A stretch of DNA of 60,000 nt, from the NCBI GenBank assembly GCA_950295325.1, contig OX485808.1:37346527-37406526 (forward strand), given 5' to 3'. Positions 47,669-57,609 of this stretch are shown piece by piece. The position numbers were made by a program, and so were the translations under genes. How positions within the stretch are numbered: position 1 is the first letter of the stretch; the number at the start of each line of letters is the position of its first letter. The notes under the pieces are model-generated. The model searched no databases. It was given only the letters and a program-made list of their open reading frames with translations, and was not told where the DNA came from. The stretch is from Polytrichum commune. Lineage: Eukaryota > Streptophyta > Polytrichopsida > Polytrichales > Polytrichaceae.

Positions 47669-48115
47669 GAATCACACATGAAGTCAAGACATCTACCATA
47701 GCTAGGTCAGTCAGATCATGCCATGAGAGATAACCAATTTCATCTCCAAGTACCCAATTGGAAGTTTGCATGCGACTGTTGAAACTAGACATCTGCTGCA
47801 GAGCCCACTTTCTTAAGCTATTCCAAGTTTTACAAGCAGTGTGTGATCCTGCACTGAAATTCCACTTTCATGCCAGTTTTTTCAAGTTTGACATCAAGAG
47901 TATCCCCATGCAAGGATAGTACTTCCTGTGTTGATCACATGTGAAGTCGAGACACATTACCATAGCTAGTCAGTCAGGAGAGATAATCTGCTTCAACTCC
48001 CCATAATTGGAAGTCTATACGAGACTGTTGGAACTGGACATCTGCTGCTGAGCCAACTTTCTAGCTATGCCAAACTGTACAGGAGTGTGTGCTTCTGCAC
48101 TGAAATCCATTTTTA
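47669..48115. repeat. About 270-bp direct duplication in the MIC10 leader intron
   Basis: 47669-47860 and 47938-48115 share order and words: CACATGAAGTCAAGACA, CCATAGCTAG, GACATCTGCTGC, TGTGTG and CTGCACTGAAAT. The copies are perhaps 75-80 percent alike by eye. Confidence 0.7.
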
Positions 48116-48667
48116 CAGCATTCTCCCAAGAATTATGGCAGGCAATGATTGTTTAAAAATGCTCAACCTCACATGCCAAGGATCTAACCAAGAGTCACGT
48201 AACGTGCACCGACGATTCCTGTAGCTGCAAATGCCTCCTAAACCTCACTAAAGAAAAGAAACGTTCAGAGCTGAAGACCACAAACCCTAACAAGCATTGT
48301 CGCATGAAGGACACAACTAACTTCATTAAATCAGACTTAGGCTTCCACTCTGCAATCAATTCTCAAAACCACAATCTCATCTCTTCACACGGCCCCAAAC
48401 CCTCAAGAAGCAGCTCGCCATCAATCAACCCTCCGGATCCGACCAGCCCCAGACTCGTTCATTCAAAGCACGCATGAGAAATCCACAAAGGACAGAAGAC
48501 ATCAAAAAATCCAATAATTTCACAATATTTGGACGGATACAAACGCTTCCTCGACCCTGAGAGAACCACCATCACCAAACCCTAAATGCCCAAACCTTCT
48601 GAGTATGTGAATGTGTGAGGTGAAATGAGGTTTCAAATCGATCTTAAGGTCGTGTGAGGCAGCTTAC

Positions 48668-48870
48668 CGAGACTGTGCACCGAGGTGGCCGAGATTGTCC
48701 TTGATGAGCAAATTGTTTTGGCGACTTCGCGATGTGCACCGAGGACCTCCGAGCTCCGTTTGCGAAGGAGAATGCACACGAGTGTGGGGCGACAGAGATG
48801 AGGAAGAAGAGAGGTAGTGCCAGGTGGCATTCGCCCAGTGGGCCTGTGGAGTAAAAGTCTACATGGCAAC
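48668..48870 (-). other. Probable 5' leader exon of MIC10
   Basis: Minus-strand sequence ending CACAGTCTCG|GTAAGCTGC at 48668 has a strong donor site, is GC-richer than its flanks, and lies one 1,053-bp intron upstream of the MIC10 coding exon acceptor. An ATG inside it (about 48829) would be out of frame with MIC10 after splicing, so it would be an upstream ORF or lie before the transcription start. The transcription start is a guess. Confidence 0.5.
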
Positions 48871-48884
48871 GTCTAACTTAGGGT

Positions 48885-48925
48885 GGATTTACAATAGGGT
48901 CCGGAAACGAAGAAACTCCAAGATT
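48885..48925. mobile_element. GGTGGGTT-family MITE end fragment
   Basis: AGGGTGGATTTACAATAGGG followed by TCCGGAAACGAAG matches the left end of the MITE at 54177. It sits just upstream of the inferred MIC10 leader exon. Confidence 0.5.
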
Positions 48926-49206
48926 GATGAGATGATGAGCGTTTGTATTGGGAACTAGAGATTTACAATGTTGCAACTTGTACTGTCACTTACTAAGTGA
49001 TTCTTCATCCAATCTTCATCATCCATGACATTATTTTAATACAAATTTGTTAGGATGCATAACATACCAAACTTTTGTTGGCTCTGTCTATAGGACAGAG
49101 ACTATGCATCAACTTCTTCGTTTCAAGAGCAAATTTCCTAACCACTTTGTGTTCACACTTGGATGTTACTTGTTCTTGCTATTTTTGGTCCACTTTATTT
49201 AATGTG
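48926..49206. other. CACTA-like MITE internal fragment and unassigned DNA
   Basis: 48950-49060 (TTTACAATGTTGCAACTTGT, then TCACTTACTAAGTGATTCTTC) matches the internal part of the 24.5-kb MITE. Confidence 0.4.
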
Positions 49207-49234
49207 CTCTCTCTCTCTCTCTCTCTCTCTCTCT
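49207..49234. repeat. (CT)14 microsatellite
   Basis: Fourteen perfect CT dinucleotides. Confidence 0.97.
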
Positions 49235-49499
49235 AATTGCTCCCTAAAATGCATTGAAAGAAATCTAGTTAACTATAGTTATTTCGGCAGTTCTTGATTA
49301 TTCATTTTGAAAATTTCGAGTGATAAATGAGTAGCTTCAATCCTTGACCCGCATTTGAGAAGAAGGTGCCCAAAATCCAAGAAAGGTTTGGTATAGTGAA
49401 TAACCATGGATTGGCATGAGCAAAGTGGACAACTACAATTATAGTCTTTCATAATAAAGGACAGAGCCTCACGGTTCTACCGTTTTCTTGTTTCAATTA

Positions 49500-49632
49500 T
49501 TGGCATGGATTTCATCCAAATTTTAATCATCCATGACAGTATTTTGTCAACTTCTTCAATAGAAGTGTCATTAGAAAAGTTACCAATGACATTAAATACC
49601 ATATGACACTAACTTCAGTATTTAGTGTAGTG
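49500..49632. mobile_element. CACTA-like MITE, right-end fragment
   Basis: AGAAGTGTCATTAGAAAAGT, TACCAATGACATTAAATACC and the end AGTATTTAGTGTAGTG match the family. This end gives the clearest CACTACACTAAA terminus in the window. Confidence 0.6.
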
Positions 49633-49637
49633 TCTAG

Positions 49638-49845
49638 GTGCAAGGTGTGAAAAAAATGAAGTGGCGCTAATGTGGCATCACTGTCTTACCAAATTTGAAT
49701 TGTTATTCATCCAAAAAATTGCTCCTCCTAATTTGAGAAACCAGTCTTCAAGCTTGAGTCCAATCTTGAGTCCAAAGTACAATTTGCTTGATGGGTATTT
49801 TAACACCCAAGATTCTTGGATGTGGACCCTCATTTAAACCAACCC
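49638..49845 (-). mobile_element. GGTGGGTT-family MITE, inverted partial copy
   Basis: Inverse of about 54190-54400: GAAGTGGCGCTAATGTGGCA, GCTCCTCCTAATTTGAGAAA and CTTGAGTCCAATCTTGAGTC. Its terminus (AACCAACCC, then TTA) lies directly against the next copy. Confidence 0.6.
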
Positions 49846-49848
49846 TTA

Positions 49849-50165
49849 AGGTGGGTTCACGTTATAGGATCTAACCCCCCCAAAAAAATCCTCTAACAAT
49901 TGAGTAAGAATCCAATAAGGTGGGTTTACTTAGGGTTTAAGTCCAAACCCTAATTTAACAAGTAATAAGTGATCCATTATAGACCTTGGACTCAAGATTG
50001 GACCCAACTTCAAATTTGGGTTTTATAATGAGTGAAGTAATTTCTTGAGTTGGTGAGAAAGTGGTGCCTAAGTAGAGACTTCTTGGGTTCAAAAGTTTGC
50101 TCCCGACGAATACGATCGCTTGATTTCAGAGTCTCTTTGGTCTTGAACCCTAGTGTAACCCACCT
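49849..50165. mobile_element. GGTGGGTT-family MITE, 317 bp
   Basis: Left end AGGTGGGTTCACGTTATAGG; right end ACCCTAGTGTAACCCACCT, imperfect inverted repeats. Target duplication not clear because the element abuts the previous copy. Confidence 0.6.
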
Positions 50166-50905
50166 ATTTAAGAGAAACCTAACGTAACTTAGGGCCAATA
50201 CAAAGGTGTCAATGTCATTATACTTTCCTACAAGTTAGAAATGCCATGATCTTCATTGGTTTTCCCATGACCCATGAGGAAGCTTTGTCATATCATCCTA
50301 TTTTGAAGTGATAAACATAGTTTTATATCTAAACTTGAGTACAAAAAGTAAGTCTAGTGATCTTTATTTAGTACTGTAAATATACACAGACGTCAATATA
50401 GGAAGAAACTCAAATCCTTTGAAGCATTCTTTTCCATCAAACACACGTGAATGTAAGCATCTTTCATGGAGATTGTAGACTCACTCTCTCTGTCTCCTTA
50501 GTCTAGTTGTTCATTCCTTTGCTTCTGATTGTCCTTGACACAACGATGTGTGATTTTGATGAAACGGAGAGCCGATAGTTTGGTTCTTGCATGTGTGTGA
50601 GTGCTTATGTGCTAATCTTTAAAAAAAAAAGAACAACATGAACTAGAATGGTAGACGTGTTCTAGGCATTATGGTTGTGTTCTATCCAATCACGTTCGCC
50701 TTGAAAATATTTGATTTTCAATTGTCATTTTTATTGGAGCACTTGCGTTTGGTGCAGATGTAATTCAAGATTGGTATTATTCAATACAGTGTGGCTAATC
50801 TTTCTTCAAGAACTCTTAGAGTAAAAAAGACAAATTTTTGTAGAAGTGTTTGTTCTTTCTAGGTAGCTTACTTCATGCGCCCTGTTTTTTACATTGCAGC
50901 TCACC
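50166..50905. other. Upstream region of the small orphan gene
   Basis: No coding sequence recognised. TTTTTTACATTGCAG at 50885-50899 is a strong splice acceptor, so an unmarked non-coding leader exon probably lies here. Confidence 0.4.
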
Positions 50906-51970
50906 ATGGATTCGTCCCAAGGAAATGCATCTCAAGAGGATTCGTCTGAACCAAGCTTAGTGAGCCTAGTGGACGATCCAACTTCTTTCGCTGGTGAAAT
51001 TACAACAACACCAACAGTTGTTCAACAACTTTTCAAAGACTTTGTTTCACAACTACAACCTAATTGCAATCTCCCTCTACAGTGTAAGGGAACGTTGGTC
51101 GATTGACTTCAAAACACATTCGAACTCCAAAACAACTTTTATCGACTATCATCGTTGTGTATTGTTGTTTCATCCACAAAGCTTGACCACGTTAACATCC
51201 CCATCATTATGTGTAACCATATGTTATCTTTGGTGCATTCGACCAAAGACTTATCTATCTATCTATCTACCTACAATCATTGTTGTACTTCATTGCAATA
51301 GAGACCATGCCAACAAAAAAAACTTATGATTTTATTTTCATTGATTATTTGTGATGGTTTTGATGATAGGGCAAGATCAAGTTTTTTATCCTACAATCGA
51401 AGATTTACGTCTATTTGATAACCCCCCGTGGTTACTTAGAGGGATCTCTCCGGTACATATTACTTACACTACATCGACCAAAAAAAAATCAAATCATGGG
51501 ATTTAGATAATCAATTTCTTAAGAAATTCAATGCTAGGTTTCTTAAAATCTTACTTGTAAATATTGTCTACATCATATTCTACTTATAGATTGAAGCTTT
51601 TTTTTTAGTTGTCAAAATTTTATTATAATTATTGGCTATATGTGGACTTAGTAAAAGCATGATTTATTTTTTCAATTGTTTTGTATGCAGCATATTCGTT
51701 ATAATCGTCAACATTTGGAAAACAATGATAGTTCATCCCATTATTCCAAATACATGATTGCACCAATGTGGGAGATCGACATTGTACATAGACGTGTACC
51801 CACTGTAGGTGTTCACGGCTTGCCAATGCGAGAGGTAAAAAACTCAAAACACAATTATGACCATCAAGTTTTATATATACTAGCATAGTTCTTTGACCTT
51901 TTAATGAAACAACCTAAATATAACTCTTCTTGATGCTTTCTAGAAAATGTTTTGCGAAAATTTGATGTGA
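50906..51970 (+). CDS. Small spliced gene of unknown function
   Basis: The ATG at 50906 sits in CACCATGG just after a good acceptor. Exons 50906-51083, 51370-51452 and 51691-51834 have donors GTAAGG, GTACAT and GTAAAA, acceptors ATAG and GCAG, and phases that join without a stop for 135 codons. A last exon from 51944 (after TTCTAG) would add REKMFCENLM-type residues and stop at 51970. In another frame the same stretch reads more protein-like (FHVVAPVGEGVSSMEGDDN), so the end is uncertain or mutated. The protein starts MDSSQGNASQEDSSEPSLVS and includes FYPTIEDLRLFDNPPWLLRG and SKYMIAPMWEIDIVHRRVPT. No domain, signal peptide or membrane segment recognised. It could be lineage-specific or an internal part of a transposon-derived gene. 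Confidence 0.5.
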
Positions 51971-52690
51971 ATAAAGATTTCCATGTTGTTGCACCAGTGG
52001 GAGAAGGAGTGTCATCAATGGAAGGAGATGACAATTGATGGGCAAGCACCAAGATGTTCATATGGGTTATATTGCAAGTTTCATCACTCTTGGCCACCAG
52101 TTGAAACAACAAATAGGCCACCAATGTAAAATCTAAACACATCATGTATGAATATTGAAAGGAATGATGCATGTTTCATGCCTTTAACTATTTGTGTGAT
52201 TGAATAAGTATTGAAAATTATGCATCAAGTTATATTGCTAAATTGTTGTCTTGCAAAGTGTTACATAGTCATCCATTTGTAATTTGTTGTTCTTATTTTA
52301 GTTAGTGATGTATCACGGTGATTGTAGAATAACTTCTTCATCCATTTTCTTTTCCATGTGGGTAAAACAATTAAGCATAAGAAAAAAAATTGTTTCTTTT
52401 TCAATGTGAACATGTAGGATATAACATAATATTTGGGATTAATGCACTTACATAGGTGCGCTCCATATTGGTGAAAGAACGTACGTTTTTAAAAATAAAT
52501 TATACAGATCTTTCCTAAAAACAAAGAAAAATAACATGAAATTTATATTTATCATGTCTAAAAATAACATGAATAAACCACACGGAACACACACCTTACT
52601 CCTTTGAGCCTATGTCAACCTCTATTGCACTAATCAACCTATGAACTTGAAGCTCGTGAGGTGTTTTCTTAACCCTTGATTTGGTCTTCA
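51971..52690. other. Gene-free stretch
   Basis: No gene recognised. Confidence 0.45.
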
Positions 52691-52869
52691 CATAACATTA
52701 TTAACCATTGTGCGTTTATTCATGTGGGCCATGAGAATATAACCATGGAATGCCCCAACCTAGTGCATATCTATACTTAATATGAGTCTCCTTGCACTAG
52801 GTTAGGGCATCCCATGATTATATTCTCAAGGCCCACATGAACGAATGCACATTTCTTAACAATGTTATG
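52691..52869. repeat. Near-perfect 77-nt-arm hairpin (foldback)
   Basis: 52691-52767 and 52793-52869 are gapless inverted repeats of 77 nt with about 11 mismatches, separated by a 25-nt loop. The inner part (CAACCTAGTGCA, GAGAATATAA, TTCATGTGGGCC) pairs almost perfectly; mismatches concentrate at the outer end. Such a structure is typical of a short foldback MITE and would give a stable stem if transcribed, like a young miRNA precursor. No coding sequence and no certain target duplication. Confidence 0.9.
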
Positions 52870-52945
52870 CACTTGTACAAAGTTATAATATGAATAAAAA
52901 TCTCTACAAGTTGCTTCCACCCAACTTCACTCCTTGAACAATTAA

Positions 52946-53285
52946 GGATTGGTTCACATAGGGTCCCAAGTCCCAAGTCCCACTCATGTTAGCAAGTCCC
53001 AACTTTTGAGCATGAAGAAATCATTAAAATATGGTTAATTATCATTAAAGTTGGATCTTCATCACTTTTTGCAAAAATATTGGCGGGAGTTGTCCCAACA
53101 CAAGTCCCTCGCCCCGCCTCCAAAAAGTGTTGCCATGTAGGCATCCATGTCACATTTAAGACTTAGGACTTGGGACCCATGTGAAGTGGTAAGTCCCAAC
53201 TTCCATGCTCTCAACAGCTAAGATTGCATGGATTGACCTTGAGTGACTTGGGACTTAGGACTTAAAACCCCGTGTGAACTGGTCC
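52946..53285. mobile_element. Tourist-like (PIF/Harbinger) MITE, 340 bp
   Basis: Left end GGATTGGTTCACATAGGG and right end (inverse) GGACCAGTTCACACGGGG are matching inverted repeats, with AAGTCC(C/T)AAGTCCC just inside both. TAA flanks both sides (52943-52945, 53286-53288), a standard Tourist target site. Non-coding. Confidence 0.8.
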
Positions 53286-53288
53286 TAA

Positions 53289-54176
53289 GATGGACTTATG
53301 TTGGCCCACTTTGTTGCCAAACTATTAAGCCAATAGACCTTGCACATAATGAGGCATCTATACATACACAAATCTCATTACAATTGTATGCTTGCCATTC
53401 CACATTACATACACTTTGTGCGTGAAAGAGGAGGCTTGTGCCACATCACGAAGACCATGTAAGCTGAAGGTGAAAACTTGTTGAGAAACCTTTATAGCTT
53501 GGGAGTTGAATCCTTAGCAAAATAATTTCACACGTCCCAAGTCAATCTTATGAAATTAAATTATTTTTGAAGTCCAAGAAGCCAAAAGGTTAATGGGATT
53601 GAAAGCACATCATGATGGTTTCAAACCAACTAATTTTTAGAGTGGCAGGGTGTGGTAGCCTCCGTGCTATAGAAGCTAATGTCAACTTGTTGGTCCAATT
53701 GAGAGTGAGACTTGAGGCTCTTTAAAAACACATTCTCAAATAGTGATGAAAACTTATATCTAATGGAGTTATATAGGGGACACTCCAACACAAAGTGTGC
53801 CTCATTTTCAATTATATTATAAGAGAAAAAATTGGCACAATCTATTATTTCTATAGATAGGACACTTGACCATCGTCAATGGCAAGTCTTATAAAACTGA
53901 GTTGGGATGAAACAACCGTAAATCTACCATGTCTTTTTTGGACCCCTTGAACATGGCTGCCACAAATCCCAAGCCGTCTTAAAACACACACTACATACTT
54001 ATAGGCATCTCCACCCTATCACTAACCAAAGTGTATATGGAATCACCCAACTTATCATTGTTCTATGCCATCCTAGATATAACAACCACATAAGTTGTAA
54101 CATCCACCATGAGCTCCCATCATAATTCTTGAGTCATGCAACAACTCCAACTTGAAAACCATGAGGTTTTGACTTG
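53289..54176. other. Gene-free stretch
   Basis: No gene recognised. Confidence 0.45.
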
Positions 54177-54491
54177 GGGTGGGTTAACATTAGGGTCCGG
54201 GTCCAAAAAAACTTAGGATTCAAAACACCCCTTATTGGACATGACTTTCAGACTCAAGATTGTACCCAAGCTTGAAGATCGGTTTCTCAAACGAGGAGGA
54301 GTTATTTCTCAAGTTTTAGACCACCGAGATTTGGCAAGAAAGTGGATGCCACATTAGCGCCGCTTCATTTTCTCATACTTTGGACCCATATCCTAGGGTA
54401 AACTCCTTGGGTTCAAAATTTTGCTCTCAACCAATATGACTGGTCAATTTCAAAAGATTCTTTGGCCTTGGACCCTAGTGTAAACCCACCC
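54177..54491. mobile_element. GGTGGGTT-family MITE, 315 bp
   Basis: Left end GGGTGGGTTAACATTAGGGT and the inverse of the right end, GGGTGGGTTTACACTAGGGT, match at 18 of 20 positions. Flanks are TTG and TTA, close to a 3-bp target duplication. Best-preserved member of a family with copies at 48.9, 49.6 and 49.8 kb. Confidence 0.7.
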
Positions 54492-55973
54492 TTATAAGGT
54501 ATACATGCCTCATTTAGTTACTTATATGAATCAAACACCTATATTTTTTGAGATGCCAGGGGCGTGGATATAAAAAAGAACATAAAAATACACATGTTTA
54601 AAAGAGACTGGACTACATGCTCACAAATCATTATCCATTCTAAACTCAATAGCCAACAAAATTGAGTAGCTACTTGATTGTTTTATAGCTCCGGCACTTT
54701 TGACTTTGAGTATCATAGCAACAACAATGGAAGATCAGAAGATTCCATAGCTTGTTGCTAAAATCTCACACAATGCACATTCCTCATGGATCCAAGAAAA
54801 ACCATATTATCTCTGAAATCCAAGTCCCTGACAGTCATAGGAAACAACAAAAACTAACCATTTAAGACACGTTTTACCTTATAATATGACGAACAAGAAC
54901 TTGATTCCCACATGTTGCACGGTTCACTCCAAAACACCCAACATCTGCATAGGAACTCCAAGACAAAGTCCTCGCAATTCCCAACTTCTCACCTTCCCCC
55001 GAATCACCCACGCCGATCCTGATTCCCGACTTCGCATACTACTGCACAATTAAAAATTTAGGTAACTCAAAGCTACCCACACTTCATACTCATATTCTTC
55101 AAGTGATCGATCTCACGGTATCCGAGAAAGGTGCCACCTTTGGAGGCATCATGTTGATTCTTCTTCTTCCTCATGTTTGACTTGTCGTGGTCTGCAACAG
55201 TAAGTTAGTACATTGGTCTGACCGGCAGGTGCTTGCTTCGATCGAAGGTCTATAGCATTCTTTGCTTTCTCGATCGATATCAGGAGTGTTGTACGCTGCG
55301 CCGCATCTTTATTCGTAGGTGATCATGCACTTCGATTCCTCGTGTTTTGCTTCTGATCGATTAACAGCTTGCTGGCCTTAGCTTTTAAGCCTCGGGTAGG
55401 ATGTGGTCGTTTTTTTTTTTTTTTTGGTTCTTTGGTTGTTGTGAGAGTGAGGGTGTATGTGTATATATGCGTGTTGTGGTGATAGTGGTATCACTGGCGT
55501 GGCTATGGTGTTGGGGTTAGGGGGCGATCTGCATTCTTTTCAAAGTTTGAAGGAGTTGGGAAAAGTAGGTTAACTGTGGATCAGCTGGGGGTGTAACCCT
55601 GTTTCAAACCTTCTTAATGTGCTGATCGGTAACGCATTTGAAGAAGAATCAATAATATTGCAGGAGTTTAGCATGGATCAGTTATGATAAGGTATATTAA
55701 ACCAGTACTTGGCGATCACCGCCTTGTTGTCCACTTGGACCAAAACTTGTTGATGGTTGAGGGGATATTAATAGCATAAGTAGTTTCTTCTCTCAACCAT
55801 CAGGAAAAGTTTTTGTCCTCTTTGAGGATTTATTACCCTGAGCTACAATCTGTTGTTTGAGACCACATTTTTATGATTTTTTCGCTAATCCCTGGAGGGC
55901 GGGGGGCTGTATCAGTAGGTGCTGCTTCCATCTGAGATTTGGAGGAGCTTGGAAATTCGATCGAGTGGCAGCT
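54492..55973. other. Intergenic and 5' region of the plastid-protein gene
   Basis: A minus-strand stretch after CTTACTGTTGCAG (near 55195) reads MRKKKNQHDASKGGTFLGYR in an open frame to a stop near 55075; it could be a terminal exon but I recognise no family. The part from 55250 on, richer in G, probably holds the promoter and leader of the gene starting at 55974. Confidence 0.35.
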
Positions 55974-57609
55974 ATGGCAGCACTGAGTTCCTCCTGCCGG
56001 GTTTTGGTCTCCAGCCCTGAGCCTGTCTTACAGCTTTCTTCGTCCGGGCTTTCTTCGGAGAAAACAGGCCTCAGATCCTCATCTGTTCAAGTGGCCATTT
56101 CCTCAAAGGTATATTCTCCTGCTTTTGTTTTCATCCTTCTCTGAATTTTATCCCTAAGTGATCAAAACTACTAAATTGTGTCTGTAACCACATTTGAAAC
56201 AAGTTGACAAGACTTGGAATCACCACTGTCATCAAAATATTTCCACCGGTCTTGGTAATTCGGAGCAAGAGCATCTAAAGAAAGCATCAGCCACGGGTGC
56301 CTGATGTTGATTGGCTTGGAACTGGATCCTCAGTTGCATTAATTAATTTTGTATTAATCTTACGGCCCGGGGCTAATTTTGTAACCGCGAACAAACAATA
56401 TTTGGTTGTGATTCTGAAATGATTGAGGCAGAAGCCCTAAGAGCGTGCCCTCCAACCCCTGCTAACTTTCTTGCTACCATCTGTTTAATTTCAGACTTTT
56501 AAATGTACAGTGCATACTCGGTCGGCCTCTGTTTGTAACCAAAAAGCTCATTGTTGACTGTAACCTATGTGGAGGTCTTTAACTTCAATTTCACCCGGCC
56601 CAAGTCTCCAAAGGGAGGCCTCCATACTCTTTACCCTAATCGATGGGCTGAATGGAGTTTGCTTATTATATATGGTGAGACAACCATGCTGCCTTACCTT
56701 GTAAAGCTCAAATAGCCAACGGAAGCAAGAAACATTAACCCGGGACGGTGGGTGTGCTTGCATTGAGACACCCTTGCGATCACTGATGGCAAACTATTAC
56801 AGTTTCATTTCTATGATGGTTCTTCCCAAAAGTTCTTTAATGTTCTAGAGGCCCCCTGTGTGGAAGTCTAAAGCTAATATTCTCATATTCAACCGACCCA
56901 GGTCTCCAAAGGGAGGCCTCTAAACTCTTCACCCTTATCGATAGGATATATGGAGTTTTGCTTATATAGGGCGAGACAACCATGCTGCCTTACTTTATAA
57001 ACCTCAAATAGCCGATGATAGCGAGAAACATTAGCCTGATACGGTGGGCATGCTAAAATCGAGACACGCTTGTGATCACTTATGGCAAACAGAAACAGTC
57101 TCCTGATTGTTTCCTTAATCTTATTCCCCAAATTTGCTTGTGCATAGTTTTCATTCGTATCGAGGCGTGCCCTAACTTTGTCTGTATTGTCAATTAAACT
57201 CTGAAATGTGCAGAAAGGAGCTGCAAGACATGGTGTCGCAGTGCGAGCTGAAGCTCAGTCTCCACAAACGTCCTCGAGACGTGACATCGTGTTTTTCGGC
57301 GTTTCGTCGATAGGTCTGTTGTTGCTTCCCATCCCCACAGCAGGGGGCATCAAGAAGGAGCAGGACTTGCGGGAGAAGCTGATGGACGACATCGAAAACC
57401 TCCAGCAACGAATGAGCAAGAGCCTGGAGGAGGCCAAAGAAGCTGTCACCTCCATGGCAGAGGAAGCCATCTCTTCCCTCAGGTCAGGAACTGACAAAGT
57501 CGCAGAGACATTAGGAACAACTACAGACATGATGAAAAGCTCACAGCAGCAGCTTGCTGCAGATGACACAGTCCCAGAGCAAATTACCTTCAAGGTCACG
57601 CAGAGCTAA
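55974..57609 (+). CDS. Probable thylakoid-lumen-targeted helical protein, two exons
   Basis: Exon 1, 55974-56108 (45 codons), donor AAAG|GTATAT; exon 2, 57214-57609, acceptor ATGTGCAG, stop TAA; both joins in phase 0; 176 residues. Residues 1-60 are Ser/Ala-rich without acidic patches (MAALSSSCRVLVSSPE...), like a chloroplast transit peptide. Then SSRRDIVFFGVSSIGLLLLP (about 65-84): twin arginine followed by a hydrophobic core and a small-residue stretch (PTAGG), as in the second, Tat-type signal of lumen proteins. The mature part (about 95 residues) is an amphipathic, charged helix or coiled coil (EQDLREKLMDDIENLQQR, EEAKEAVTSMAEEAISSLRS). I do not recognise a named family; late-embryogenesis-like or apolipoprotein-like helices are alternatives. 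The exon structure is convincing; the location is inferred. Confidence 0.8.
56567..57090. repeat. Direct duplication in the intron of the plastid-protein gene
   Basis: 56567-56793 and 56857-57090 are parallel diverged copies sharing GTCTCCAAAGGGAGGCCTC, GAGACAACCATGCTGCCTTA and TGATGGCAAAC/TTATGGCAAAC. Confidence 0.85.
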
